Assembly: GCA_002439165.1 (NCBI GenBank)
Contig: DJTE01000035.1
Coordinates: forward strand, 28,080-92,079
DNA: 64,000 nt
Direction: 5' to 3'
Origin: Chryseobacterium indologenes
GTDB taxonomy: Bacteria > Bacteroidota > Bacteroidia > Flavobacteriales > Weeksellaceae
The notes beneath the pieces were generated by a model. That model had not been told where the DNA came from. It ran no database searches and was given only the letters and a program-made list of their open reading frames with translations. Positions 51,629 through 60,407 of this stretch are shown here, piece by piece; position 1 is the first letter of the stretch, and each line of letters begins with the position of its first letter. The translations under genes and the position numbers were made by a program.

Positions 51629-52600
51629 TTAGCTTTCTCTTCTTAAAAGGTAGTTTGCCAATTCTATAAAAGGTTTTTTCTTATCTTCAGGAATATTGAT
51701 CTTCTCTAAATAGCTCTGTCCGATCTCGTTATGTTTTTCGATCAGACGAAGGGCTTTTTCATCTACTTTCGTTCTTCTGAAGATCTTTTCCACCCCATAT
51801 ACTTTATCGATATTATCGGTCTTTTTGCCATACCAGTAATCCAGCTCTTTTCTTTCTTCTTCCGTAGCATGTTCTCTCGCCAGAAGGTAAAGAACTGTTT
51901 TTTTGTTCTCGTAAATATCTCCTGCGTGCTTTTTGCCAAACTGGGCCTGGTCTCCGAATACGTCAAGGTAATCATCCATGATCTGGAAAGCAATACCGAT
52001 ATGTTTTCCGAAATTGAAGATGGCTTTGGCGTCTTTAAAATTAGCTTTTGCAATCAGTGCTCCGATTTCAAAGGAAGAGGCGCTTAATACGCCGGTTTTA
52101 TAGGTGATCATTCTGATGTAATCATCAAACGTCACATTTTCCTGGGTTTCAAAATTAATATCATACTGCTGCCCTTCACACAGTAGAAGTCCGGTATGGG
52201 TAAAGATTCTGATGCAGGCTTTGAAAATTTCAGGTTCAAGGTCTTCAAAGAATTTGTAAGCTTTAAGCATCAGCCCGTCCCCGGAAAGGATTCCTACATT
52301 AATTCCGTGCAGGGTATGAATGGTAGGCTTATTTCTTCTTAAAGGTGCTTCATCCATAATATCATCATGGATCAGGGTGAAATTATGGAAAAATTCAATA
52401 GCCAGTGCAGGTTTGATCGCCTGTTGAAGATCACCTCCGAATAAGTCGCAGGCCATCAGCACCATAATAGGACGAAGACGCTTTCCACCGTGTGAAATGA
52501 TGTAGTTCATCGGGTCATACAGCTCAGCCGGCTTATCTTTGAAAGTATACTTATTGATGGCATCAGCAACAATCTGCTGGTATCTGTCTAAAAATTCCAT
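51629..52600 (-). CDS. polyprenyl (all-trans) diphosphate synthase
   Basis: 323 residues, elongating prenyl diphosphates with IPP. First Asp-rich motif LIHDDIMDEAPLRRNKPT and second QIMDDYLDVFGD, with GGKRLRP near residue 35. It makes precursors for quinone tails or other isoprenoids and draws on the mevalonate route whose decarboxylase gene is at 59.2 kb. First gene of a possible operon with GSCFA and the genes that follow; -7 box 18 bases upstream. Confidence 0.93.
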   Translation of the reverse strand: MEFLDRYQQIVADAINKYTFKDKPAELYDPMNYIISHGGKRLRPIMVLMACDLFGGDLQQAIKPALAIEFFHNFTLIHDDIMDEAPLRRNKPTIHTLHGINVGILSGDGLMLKAYKFFEDLEPEIFKACIRIFTHTGLLLCEGQQYDINFETQENVTFDDYIRMITYKTGVLSASSFEIGALIAKANFKDAKAIFNFGKHIGIAFQIMDDYLDVFGDQAQFGKKHAGDIYENKKTVLYLLAREHATEEERKELDYWYGKKTDNIDKVYGVEKIFRRTKVDEKALRLIEKHNEIGQSYLEKINIPEDKKKPFIELANYLLRRES

Positions 52601-52618
52601 AAAATCTTATAATTTGAA

Positions 52619-52626
52619 CAAAAATA
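52619..52626 (-). promoter_or_regulatory. -7 box of the prenyl synthase gene
   Basis: Minus-strand TATTTTTG, about 19 bases before the ATG. Confidence 0.5.
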
Positions 52627-52651
52627 CGATTTTTCGAGGCTTTATAAAACA

Positions 52652-52681
52652 AAAAACTTTGCCCGGAAGAACAAAGTTTTT
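52652..52681. terminator. terminator of the upstream minus-strand gene
   Basis: AAAAACTTTG / CAAAGTTTTT stem with A- and T-runs on either side. On the minus strand it ends the gene at 52706-53518. Confidence 0.8.
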
Positions 52682-52705
52682 GTATTAGATAATAAATAAA
52701 AAGAA

Positions 52706-53518
52706 TTACTTTTCTTTACATTTAATGGAAGCTGAGAAAGCGGGAATTATGCTATTTTCAGAAGATGAACTTTCTTTAAATGGCTTTATATTCCAGGAAT
52801 TGTATACTGTTCTTCTGACAAGCATTTCACCCAAATCCATATTATTTTTCACATAAAGATATACCTTATTAGTAAATACATCACTTTTACTATAAATATT
52901 TTCAACCCACATCACAGAAATATAGAATGCCTGTCCCACAATGACTCTTTCTTTAATCTCAACAGAATTATTTCTCTTTATATCAACAAGGGGTATAACA
53001 TACTCATTTTCGTTCAGCTTATCTCCTATCATATTATTTTCATCACCATACACATTAACAATCAAATATCCTTTATTATGCAGGAATTTTTTGAATGGGA
53101 TTTCAATGTTTTCAAGTTTACATAAACCAAAAGGGTTTATAATCTTAACAGCAAATTCTCTATTATTATCAATAGCTATAACATTTTTACTCTTTTTAAA
53201 ACCTACGTGGTTCTGGGTGGGGAAATGATCTTTCGATAATTTCACGGTATCAATTTTCTTATAGTGGGGTAATAATTTTATAATATCACTCTCAAGGTTC
53301 AATATTTTCTTATCCAGATAATTATTTGATCTGATAATAAAATTACTGGGTTGTTTATCAAAAAAATATTGCCCAGAAGAGTCTGCTATTAAAAGTTTGT
53401 CATCTACATAAATTTTAGCATACGGAATAGATTTATTGTCAATACTATCTATAATCTTTATCTTCTGTCCAAAAGAAATAGACATTAATAAAAGAAAAGA
53501 TAATTTAATTATTTTCAT
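52706..53518 (-). CDS. secreted hypothetical protein, carboxypeptidase-regulatory-like start
   Basis: 270 residues from the ATG at 53518 (earlier in-frame codons would place a hydrophobic signal inside the chain). The signal peptide ends SISFGQ at about residue 18. Residues about 18-75 look like a small beta-sandwich (KIKIIDSIDNKSIPYAKIYVD, ADSSGQYFF), as in CarboxypepD_reg-type domains. The rest is unrecognised. Codons are notably AT-rich with many ATA and AAA, unlike neighbours. It lies between the small Cys peptide gene and a terminator. Confidence 0.72.
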   Translation of the reverse strand: MKIIKLSFLLLMSISFGQKIKIIDSIDNKSIPYAKIYVDDKLLIADSSGQYFFDKQPSNFIIRSNNYLDKKILNLESDIIKLLPHYKKIDTVKLSKDHFPTQNHVGFKKSKNVIAIDNNREFAVKIINPFGLCKLENIEIPFKKFLHNKGYLIVNVYGDENNMIGDKLNENEYVIPLVDIKRNNSVEIKERVIVGQAFYISVMWVENIYSKSDVFTNKVYLYVKNNMDLGEMLVRRTVYNSWNIKPFKESSSSENSIIPAFSASIKCKEK

Positions 53519-53592
53519 ATATAAACAGTATAAAGTGGCTGATTCATAAAAATGAAAACAACCACTTAATTTTAATAACTTATAAATTCTTT

Positions 53593-53820
53593 TTAACAAG
53601 AAACCCATTCTCCAGTTGGCTCATGCTGTATTCTAATCCAAAAAACGTACAAGTCTTCATAGACAGGTCTTTCATAATTACCTGGAGATGTCTCCAAACA
53701 TGGTCCGTAACTGGTATCTAAGCCAAAACCTTTTGCTTCCATTTTGGAAGGTAGTAAAGTTAAAATAAAGGTCAATACAATTACCAATGATGGTAACGCG
53801 AATTTTAAGGAAATTTTCAT
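53593..53820 (-). CDS. small secreted peptide with two cysteines
   Basis: 75 residues. A basic start and long hydrophobic stretch (about 5-25) end near SKMEAKG, leaving a mature peptide of about 46 residues with Cys41 and a final Cys75, which could form a disulfide. Aromatic and acidic residues dominate (YERPVYEDLYVFWIRI). No family was recognised. A -7 box (TACTTTTG) lies about 40 bases upstream. The gene and the one after it are AT-rich and look like an accessory island. Confidence 0.5.
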   Translation of the reverse strand: MKISLKFALPSLVIVLTFILTLLPSKMEAKGFGLDTSYGPCLETSPGNYERPVYEDLYVFWIRIQHEPTGEWVSC

Positions 53821-53857
53821 TTTAATTGGAATTTGTAGTTAATGATAATTTTTTACA

Positions 53858-53865
53858 CAAAAGTA
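53858..53865 (-). promoter_or_regulatory. -7 box of the small peptide gene
   Basis: Minus-strand TACTTTTG, about 38 bases before the ATG. Confidence 0.4.
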
Positions 53866-54040
53866 TTCGCGATAACTTTTCCTAAATGTAAAAACAAAAA
53901 ACACATAAAGCAATAAACTTCAATCAAATAAGAAAATAGTATAAAAAAAAGACAACAACAAATTAACAATATAAATGGAAAATACTTTTTGATTTATTAT
54001 TTTCAATGTAACCTTAAATATTAAGCATTTCCATATAGTA

Positions 54041-54084
54041 ATAAAAACATATACGGACGTTTCAGTTAAAACGTCCGTATATGT
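54041..54084 (-). terminator. long terminator hairpin of the Pit/DUF47 operon
   Basis: ACATATACGGACGTTT pairs perfectly with AAACGTCCGTATATGT (16-bp arms, loop CAGTTA), and the minus strand continues into a T-rich run. Confidence 0.85.
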
Positions 54085-54106
54085 TCAATATGTTAAAATA
54101 AATATT

Positions 54107-55249
54107 TTAGCTAAAAAATGTTACCAGAAGATAAGTAACTCCTGCAACAATGGCAGAGATTGGAATAGTCAGTACCCAAGCCCAAAGAAGACTTACGGTA
54201 ATTCCCCATCTTACGGCAGAAATCCTTTTCGTTAACCCTACCCCGATAATAGAACCTGTAATCGTGTGGGTTGTAGATACAGGAATACCGAAGTGATCCG
54301 TAATGAATAAAGTGATAGCTCCTGCTGTTTCAGCACTTACTCCTTCCAGGGAAGTTACTTTGGTAATTTTTGTTCCCATCGTTTTGATGATCTTCCATCC
54401 TCCGCTCATGGTACCTAAACCAATCGCAAGGAATGAAACCAGAGGAACCCAAAGGTAATGTTCTGCAAAATAATCGAAACGTCCGGCAGACGGTATGTTA
54501 AGATATACCGGATCATGAAGCATTTCAACGTGGTAGAAGATCAGGGCTGCCCCGATGATCCCCATTACTTTCTGCGCATCATTCAGACCGTGTCCTAAAC
54601 TGAACAGTGCTGAAGAAGCCAGCTGTAATCTTTTGAAAGACTGGTCTGCTTTGTGAGGGTTTGATCTTTTATAAAGGTGAACGATAATTAAGGTAATAAT
54701 AATCGAGATAATCATCCCTATTACCGGTGCCATGAAAATGAACAGGAAAATAGGAATTACTTTATCAAATTTCACGACACTCTGGTGAGTTACCTGATTG
54801 AAAGCCTCTTTTAAGGTTCCCCAGAGTCCGAGATCGGGCTGTGCTGCTGCCACGTCGTGGTAATCCATCATGAAAGCGTGCATCAGAGCTGCTCCCAGGA
54901 ATCCACCGATCAGCGTGTGGGACGATGAAGAAGGGATTCCAAACCACCAGGTTAACAGGTTCCAGGCAATAGCTGCCACAAGACCTGAAAAGATCACTTC
55001 AAGGTTGATAAAATTCTCGTTGACGGTTTTGGCAATTGTATTACCGATTTTAAATTCTCCAATGATATAGGCAGCGATAAAAAAGGCTGCAAAGTTCCAG
55101 AGCGCCGCCCAAAGTACCGCCTGGAATGGAGTTAAAACTTTTGTAGAAACTATTGTTGCAATTGAGTTGGCTGCATCGTGAAAACCGTTGATGTAGTCAA
55201 AAATCAGCGCCAGGGCAATAATAACTATAAGTAAAATAGGAAATTCCAT
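54107..55249 (-). CDS. inorganic phosphate transporter, Pit family
   Basis: 380 residues with about ten membrane helices. Both inverted family motifs are present: NGFHDAANSIATIVSTKVL near the start, and GHGLNDAQKVMG plus GIPVSTTHTITGSIIGVG in the second half. It brings phosphate (as a metal complex) into the cell with protons. It is 20 bases downstream of the DUF47 gene, the standard partner. Confidence 0.95.
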   Translation of the reverse strand: MEFPILLIVIIALALIFDYINGFHDAANSIATIVSTKVLTPFQAVLWAALWNFAAFFIAAYIIGEFKIGNTIAKTVNENFINLEVIFSGLVAAIAWNLLTWWFGIPSSSSHTLIGGFLGAALMHAFMMDYHDVAAAQPDLGLWGTLKEAFNQVTHQSVVKFDKVIPIFLFIFMAPVIGMIISIIITLIIVHLYKRSNPHKADQSFKRLQLASSALFSLGHGLNDAQKVMGIIGAALIFYHVEMLHDPVYLNIPSAGRFDYFAEHYLWVPLVSFLAIGLGTMSGGWKIIKTMGTKITKVTSLEGVSAETAGAITLFITDHFGIPVSTTHTITGSIIGVGLTKRISAVRWGITVSLLWAWVLTIPISAIVAGVTYLLVTFFS

Positions 55250-55269
55250 TTCTGTAAGTTATATTGTTT

Positions 55270-55908
55270 TTAGGCGTATTTAATCATGATGTTCTCAATC
55301 GTGTTGGCAACATCCTCAGCTTTGTCAGTTACTACCTCAAGATAATTAAGTACAGATGAAACTTTGATGATATTGATCGCATCGTTGGTTTCGAACAGTT
55401 CTACCATTGAGTTGGAAAGAAGGTCGTCTGCGATGTTTTCGATAGAGTTTACTTTGATACAGGCCTCTTTTACCTGATCCATGTTTTTGAAGCCTTTAAG
55501 GTTCTTCATCGCGTTCTGGATCTCAAGACAAGCTTTGTGAATCAGCAGGGAGAAGTCTGAATAAGCCTTCATCTCAGGTGATTTATATAAGAAAATGTAT
55601 TTGGTAGAAGCGTAGATATAATCGGCAATATCGTCAAGACCGGTAGCCAGCGTGTGGATATCTTCACGGTCAAACGGTGTAATGAAGTTTTTTCCTAGTT
55701 CAACGAAGATCTCGTGGGTAAGTTCATCATTTTTGTGTTCATAGTCGCTCATCTTTTTCAGCATTGTATCGTCATTAAGATCGAAATCTTTGATACCGTT
55801 GTTAAAGTCTTCAGACATTGCAACTAAGTTTTCAGTTACTTTTTCGAAAAGTACAAAGAAAATTTTATCTTTTGGTTGAAAAGCGTGGAAAATATTACCA
55901 ATTCCCAT
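55270..55908 (-). CDS. DUF47 (PhoU-like) protein, Pit partner
   Basis: 212 residues from the ATG at 55908. All-helical, with two PhoU-like bundles: the E/D-rich pattern HKNDELTHEIFVELGKNFITPFDREDIHTLATGLDDIADYI is characteristic. DUF47 proteins occur next to Pit transporters and are thought to control them through metal and phosphate sensing. Directly upstream of the Pit gene, same operon. Confidence 0.93.
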   Translation of the reverse strand: MGIGNIFHAFQPKDKIFFVLFEKVTENLVAMSEDFNNGIKDFDLNDDTMLKKMSDYEHKNDELTHEIFVELGKNFITPFDREDIHTLATGLDDIADYIYASTKYIFLYKSPEMKAYSDFSLLIHKACLEIQNAMKNLKGFKNMDQVKEACIKVNSIENIADDLLSNSMVELFETNDAINIIKVSSVLNYLEVVTDKAEDVANTIENIMIKYA

Positions 55909-56013
55909 TTTTAAGTATTTATAATTCGTGTGCAAATTTCTTAAAAAAGGATTTTACCTGAAACAATATAACATTAAGTTTTGTTAACATTCGGTTAACA
56001 TCTGATTATCAAA

Positions 56014-56039
56014 TAAAAAAACCGGCTGCAAGGCCGGTT
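56014..56039 (-). terminator. terminator of the DbpA-domain helicase gene
   Basis: AACCGGC-CTTGCA-GCCGGTT on the minus strand followed by TTTTTTATTT. Confidence 0.85.
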
Positions 56040-56058
56040 CTGTATCATTTTGAGAGGT

Positions 56059-57750
56059 TTAGTTTGCTACTTCGGCTCTCATTTCTTTTCCTTTGAATTT
56101 CATCGAAGGAATATTGCTTATCACATTGTCTTTGAATGACTTTTCAACTTCAAAGAAGGAGAATTTCTCCAGGATCTCAATATCACCGATTTCTGCTCTT
56201 TTTTTGCTTTTTCCGGCTGTTGCCTTATTGATGATATCCAATACATCAAGCTTCTTCAGATGATCTTTTTTCCCTAAGTTGAAGAAGAATCTTACCATGT
56301 TTTCATCCCTTCTTCTAGGTTTTCCGCCACGATCTCTGTCGCGTCCTCTGTCACGGTCACGGTCTCTTCCTCTGTCTCTGTCGCGTCCTCTGTCTCTTCT
56401 TGAGTAATCATCATCCCTGCTGCTCAGTTTCTGCTCAATAAGATCATGTTTATCTTTGTAATAAAGAGCAAGATCCTTCAGCTGGAACTGTAATAATTTA
56501 TGAACCAGTTCTTCTTTGGTGAATGCACTTAAATCAGGAATCAGGCTGTCATCAAATTCAAAGATATCTTCTTCGTGCTCTGTAAACAGCTTTTCAAAAA
56601 CACCACCTACCTGAGCTTTGATAATATCATCTCCTGTTGGTATTGTTTTCTCGGTAATTTCAATTTTCGTTGCAGATTTGATCTGTTTCAGCTTTCTGCT
56701 TTCTTCAGGCTTGATCAGCGCCATAGAAACCCCGTCTTTTCCAGCTCTCCCGGTTCTTCCGCTACGGTGAACGAATACTTCCGGATCATCAGGTAAAGAA
56801 TAATGGATAACGTGCGTTAAAGAGTTCACATCAAGTCCTCTTGCTGCCACATCAGTCGCGACAAGAATATCGATATTTTTCAGTCTGAATTTCTTCATTA
56901 CAGTATCTCTCTGCGCCTGGGAAAGATCCCCGTGAAGCGCGTCTGCCGCATAGCCGTTCTGCATTAAGAAATCGGCCACCTCCTGAGTCTCCATTCTTGT
57001 TCTGCAGAAAAGAATAGAATACTGGTTAGGGTTGGCATCGATTAATCTCTTAAGAGCTTCTTTTTTCTGACGGTATCCTACCACATAGTATTCATGCTTA
57101 ATGTTCTTCTTAACTTCGTTAATGGAACCTACTGAAATACGGTGCGGGTTGGTAAGATAATTTTTAGAAATTCTCTCCACTTCTTTATTCATCGTAGCCG
57201 AGAATAAGAAAGTCTGCTTGGTTTCCGGTGTTTCACTTAAAATTGTTTCCAATTCGTCTTTGAAACCCATCGACAGCATTTCATCAGCTTCATCTAAAAC
57301 CAGCCAGTGAATAGCAGAGAAATCAAGTGCTTTTCTGTTGATAAGGTCGATTACTCTTCCCGGAGTCCCCACAATAATCTGCGGTTTATCCTTCAAAGAG
57401 CGGATCTGATCCATAATACTGCTTCCACCGTAAACCGCTGTGGTTTTGATGTCTTTCATGTATTTGGAGTAATTTTTGATGTCTTTAGAAATCTGAAGAC
57501 ATAATTCCCGTGTCGGACAAAGCACCAATAATTGGATTTTGCGACTCGTATCGTCAATCATATCCAAAATCGGAAGCGAAAACGCTGCTGTTTTGCCTGT
57601 CCCTGTCTGCGCAAGTGCGATCAAATCGCGAATATCTGAAAGAATAAAAGGGATAGTCTGTTTTTGGATTTCTGTCGGGCTCTCATAGCCCAGTTCGCCA
57701 ATTGCCTTAAGGATGTCAGGACTTAAACTGGTCTCCGTAAATAAATTCAT
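56059..57750 (-). CDS. DEAD-box RNA helicase with Arg/Asp-rich linker and DbpA RNA-binding domain
   Basis: 563 residues from the ATG at 57750. Helicase motifs: YESPTEIQKQTIPFIL, AQTGTGKTAAF, PTRELCLQ, LDEADEMLSMGF, SATMN, ATDVAARGLD and HRSGRTGRAG. After a helical segment (about 380-460) comes a tandem of RD/RDRG dipeptides (about 450-480). The C-terminal ~85 residues form a DbpA-type domain (MVRFFFNLGKKDHLKKLDVLD, IGDIEILEKFSFFEVEKSF), which binds structured rRNA. It belongs to the CsdA/DeaD group involved in ribosome assembly, often at low temperature. Confidence 0.93.
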   Translation of the reverse strand: MNLFTETSLSPDILKAIGELGYESPTEIQKQTIPFILSDIRDLIALAQTGTGKTAAFSLPILDMIDDTSRKIQLLVLCPTRELCLQISKDIKNYSKYMKDIKTTAVYGGSSIMDQIRSLKDKPQIIVGTPGRVIDLINRKALDFSAIHWLVLDEADEMLSMGFKDELETILSETPETKQTFLFSATMNKEVERISKNYLTNPHRISVGSINEVKKNIKHEYYVVGYRQKKEALKRLIDANPNQYSILFCRTRMETQEVADFLMQNGYAADALHGDLSQAQRDTVMKKFRLKNIDILVATDVAARGLDVNSLTHVIHYSLPDDPEVFVHRSGRTGRAGKDGVSMALIKPEESRKLKQIKSATKIEITEKTIPTGDDIIKAQVGGVFEKLFTEHEEDIFEFDDSLIPDLSAFTKEELVHKLLQFQLKDLALYYKDKHDLIEQKLSSRDDDYSRRDRGRDRDRGRDRDRDRGRDRDRGGKPRRRDENMVRFFFNLGKKDHLKKLDVLDIINKATAGKSKKRAEIGDIEILEKFSFFEVEKSFKDNVISNIPSMKFKGKEMRAEVAN

Positions 57751-57977
57751 TAAATATTTTAAAATTTTTGCAAAGATACAATAAATATTTGATTTGTTTT
57801 TGAACAAAGTTTTAAATATGTAAACTTAAATTCAGAATCTTTTAATATATTTTTAATTTTTAAAAAATTAAATCCAAAAAAAGAAGCTTTTGGTTAAAAA
57901 CATGTTAAACATTATTTTTTTTTATTAAATTGGATTGATTTTTTCTGTATTATTTATGAATTTTCAAAAATAAGACC

Positions 57978-58112
57978 ATGAAATGTAAATTTTTCTTTTT
58001 AATTTTTCCGTTTCCGGCATTTGAAATTTTTACACAGGCCACCCGTATCCGCAGACACAGACCACTGAAAACAGCATCAAAAACCAGCCCTGCCGAAGCA
58101 TTGCGATATCAA
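57978..58112 (+). pseudogene. probable remnant of a small secreted-protein gene
   Basis: An ATG opens 45 codons starting MKCKFFFLIFPFPAFEIFTQ, a good signal-peptide shape. After it the frame becomes Arg-rich and odd (TRIRRHRPLK). Shifting the frame at that point reads PYPQTQTTENSIKNQP, which looks more like natural mature protein, and soon meets a stop. This suggests a frameshifted or truncated exported protein. Confidence 0.35.
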
Positions 58113-58130
58113 TAGTTTTATGTAAATTTG
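58101..58130 (+). promoter_or_regulatory. promoter of the DUF2461 gene
   Basis: TTG at 58101-58103, a 19-nt spacer and TAAATTTG at 58123-58130, the best-spaced example in the window. The in-frame TTG at 58128 is inside it, so the ATG at 58161 is the start. Confidence 0.65.
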
Positions 58131-58160
58131 GATAAAACAACGGTAAATAAATCCATTAAT

Positions 58161-58826
58161 ATGTCAGCCAGCATTTCTCCCAAAACATTTGATTTTTTAA
58201 AGAAATTAACGAAAAACAACAACCGCGAATGGTTTAATGAAAACAAAAGCCTTTACACCGCTTCCCAGGAAAATGTTGTTGGTTTTCTTGATGAACTGAT
58301 CAGGGAAATGTCCGGCTTTGATGAAGAGCTTGGTAAAATTGATGCTAAAAAATCGCTGTTCCGTATTTACAGAGACACCCGGTTTTCTAAAGACAAGGCT
58401 CCTTATAAGACCAATTTCGGGGCTTCTTTGGGAATGGGAAAAGGAAGCCGGAAAGGAGGATACTATCTTCATCTGGAACCCGGTAAATCATTTTTGGCAG
58501 GAGGTATCTATATGCCGGAATCTTCTGTTCTGAAAGAGGTAAGGAAAGAGATTTCTTTATACAGGGAAGATTTTCTGAAGATCATCAATCATAAAGACTT
58601 TAAAAAACATTTCCCGGAGCTGGATCAGGAGGATCAACTGAAAAAAGTTCCCCAGGGATTTGAAAAGGAAGACCCGATGGCCGAATATCTGAAGCTTAAA
58701 AACTTCATCGTTGTGTATTCTTTGAAGGATGAGGATGTTTTAAATAAAAACGCTGTAAGGAATCTGGCGAAAATATTTAAGGTCATGAAGCCTTTTAATG
58801 ATTTTCTGAATGCTCCCTTTTTATAG
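58161..58826 (+). CDS. DUF2461 family protein
   Basis: 221 residues. The family opening KTFDFLKKLTKNNNREWF is followed by KKSLFRIYRDTRFSKDKAPYKTNFG, the most conserved stretch, then GGYYLHLEPGKSFLAGGIYMP. No signal peptide. DUF2461 is widespread in bacteria and its function is unknown. Directly downstream is a reverse-orientation copy of the composite repeat. Confidence 0.9.
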   Translation: MSASISPKTFDFLKKLTKNNNREWFNENKSLYTASQENVVGFLDELIREMSGFDEELGKIDAKKSLFRIYRDTRFSKDKAPYKTNFGASLGMGKGSRKGGYYLHLEPGKSFLAGGIYMPESSVLKEVRKEISLYREDFLKIINHKDFKKHFPELDQEDQLKKVPQGFEKEDPMAEYLKLKNFIVVYSLKDEDVLNKNAVRNLAKIFKVMKPFNDFLNAPFL

Positions 58827-59052
58827 GAATTTCGTTGGAAAACGCAAAGGACACCAGGTTTTTGACCTGCTTTTAAGACGTAAGAAAATCCAAGATTTTC
58901 AGCAAATGATTCTCACCTTTACTAAAAAGGGCTCCCACAGATGGCACAAATTTCACAGAAAAAAATCTGCGTCATCTGCAAAATCTGCGAGCGTAAAAAA
59001 TTTTTCGCAGATTGGCAAATGTTTGCGCGGTGATAAAAACCTTATAGGTTTG
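58827..59052 (-). repeat. composite repeat element, degenerate copy (modules A and C)
   Basis: Read on the minus strand, module A comes first (59052 to about 58927: CGCAAACATTTGCCAATCTGCG, then ACGCTCGCAGATTTTGCAGA, then ATGACGCAGATTTTT). Module C follows (about 58903-58827: GAAAATCTTGGATTTTCTTA ... GCGTTTTCCAACGAAATTC). This is the same order as in the 63.5-kb copy. The first hairpin is shortened to AAACC-TTATA-GGTTT. Confidence 0.75.
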
Positions 59053-59138
59053 CGGCTGCATTTTTCAAAAGATATTAGAATAGTTTGATTTCTCAGCAGA
59101 TTAATCAAAAGGACAAACTTTTTAAGCCTATATCATTC

Positions 59139-59175
59139 AAAAAAAATCAGCAGAAAAGTAGTCTTCTGCCGATTC
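59139..59175 (-). terminator. terminator of mvaD
   Basis: AATCGGCAGAA / TTCTGCTGATT on the minus strand (one G-T pair), followed by a T-run. Confidence 0.75.
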
Positions 59176-59201
59176 TTATTATCTGATTTATAATTTTGCT
59201 G

Positions 59202-60260
59202 TTAAAATTTCATTACATCCTTCACTACTCCGTTTTTCTGAGTATGCTGCAGTAATTCTCGTTCTATAAATGTCTTAATCTTTTCTTCCGAACCGTCATT
59301 CGGGAACAGTAAGTGCACATTGGCTCCGGCATCCAGTGTAAAGAATAAAGGCAATCCGGTTTCTCTTCTGAAATCCCAGATCTTATTGATGACTTCAAGG
59401 GTTCCTGTTTTCATTAAGATAAAGGCAGGATCACTCATCATCATCATCGCATGAAGGGTAAGTGCCTCGTGTTCTACCAATTTGATAAACTGCTCCATGT
59501 TCCCGTTTTTCAGGATTTCTTTCATGGGAACAAAGTTTTCTCTGGCTTCCTGAAACCTTCTTTCAGCGTACGGATTGGTGTTCATCAGTCCGTGTCCCAC
59601 TGTTGAAGAAACACTTTTCTGTCCTTCATGGATCAGCAGAACCCAGTCGTTGAAGTTTTTAAATATCCCGTGAATATCACTGTCCGGGTATTTTACCGCA
59701 AACAGGTCTGAACTTCCGTTTACCTCATCCGAAGTTCCCCACACAACAAGCCCGTTATACAGGCTCCGGCAGGCACTTCCGCTTCCTAAACGTGCCAGAA
59801 AAGAAGCTTTTCTCAAAGACTCCTCTTCAGAAACTATCCCGGAAAAGGTTTCATTCAGTTTCATCAGGCATTTGGCAATCGCTCCGAATCCGGATGCAGA
59901 GCTGGCAATTCCTGAACTGTGCGGGAATGTATTTTCTGTACGGATGATATATTTTCCTTTCAGAATCCATGGAAGGTATTCTTCAATATTCCTGAAATAT
60001 TTTTCTATTTTTTCCGCGAATTTCACCTCTTCATTTCCCGCCAGGAATGTCTGCACAGAGAAAGGCTCATTGGCCAGAAACTCCATTGAAGTATTGGTTT
60101 TACAATGATTCAACGTATAGCTTATACTTGGATTGGCCGGAATCTGTTTCTCATATTTCCCCCAATATTTGATCAGGGCAATATTAGACGGGCAGCTCTC
60201 TGAAACGGCTTGTGTATGTATGGTAAAATCCTGTTTTCCCAGAAATTCTTGTGTTGTCAT
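59202..60260 (-). CDS. mvaD: diphosphomevalonate decarboxylase
   Basis: 352 residues from the ATG at 60260; an in-frame ATG at 60311 adds 17 residues without family support. GHMP-kinase fold with NIALIKYWGKYEKQIPANPS at the start and the phosphate loop SSGIASSASGFGAIA. The catalytic-Asp region FTLDAGANVHLL is near the end. It makes isopentenyl diphosphate in the mevalonate pathway. Other mevalonate genes are not in the window; the prenyl synthase at 51.6-52.6 kb uses the product. Confidence 0.92.
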   Translation of the reverse strand: MTTQEFLGKQDFTIHTQAVSESCPSNIALIKYWGKYEKQIPANPSISYTLNHCKTNTSMEFLANEPFSVQTFLAGNEEVKFAEKIEKYFRNIEEYLPWILKGKYIIRTENTFPHSSGIASSASGFGAIAKCLMKLNETFSGIVSEEESLRKASFLARLGSGSACRSLYNGLVVWGTSDEVNGSSDLFAVKYPDSDIHGIFKNFNDWVLLIHEGQKSVSSTVGHGLMNTNPYAERRFQEARENFVPMKEILKNGNMEQFIKLVEHEALTLHAMMMMSDPAFILMKTGTLEVINKIWDFRRETGLPLFFTLDAGANVHLLFPNDGSEEKIKTFIERELLQHTQKNGVVKDVMKF

Positions 60261-60407
60261 AATCTGATTTGAATGATAAAATGAGGCAACCCTGAAAAGC
60301 TTTTTTAACACTTAAGTTTTAGTTACAGCAATGTGCATATTCAAGCTCACTTAAGTTACAAAAATTAAGATTTTATATCTGCTTTTTGGGATTCTTACTA
60401 TTTTATT

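Larger units (their letters stand above)
57751..58160. other. 410-bp divergent spacer
   Basis: It holds the AT-rich start region of the helicase gene, a possible broken small exported-protein gene (57978-58112) and the promoter of the DUF2461 gene. No RNA gene was seen. Confidence 0.5.
58827..59201. other. 375-bp spacer made largely of a composite repeat
   Basis: No gene; open frames here are repeat-derived. It contains repeat modules C and A in reverse orientation (listed below), about 90 bases of plain sequence and the terminator of mvaD. Confidence 0.7.

Noticed and set aside
53593..53820. NVEALA-type or lasso-type precursor peptide
   Set aside because: Neither the NVEALA motif nor lasso leader and maturation genes are present.
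58810..59088. 92-codon open frame on the plus strand
   Set aside because: It runs through repeat modules C and A and has the composition of translated repeat; no start signal or family pattern.
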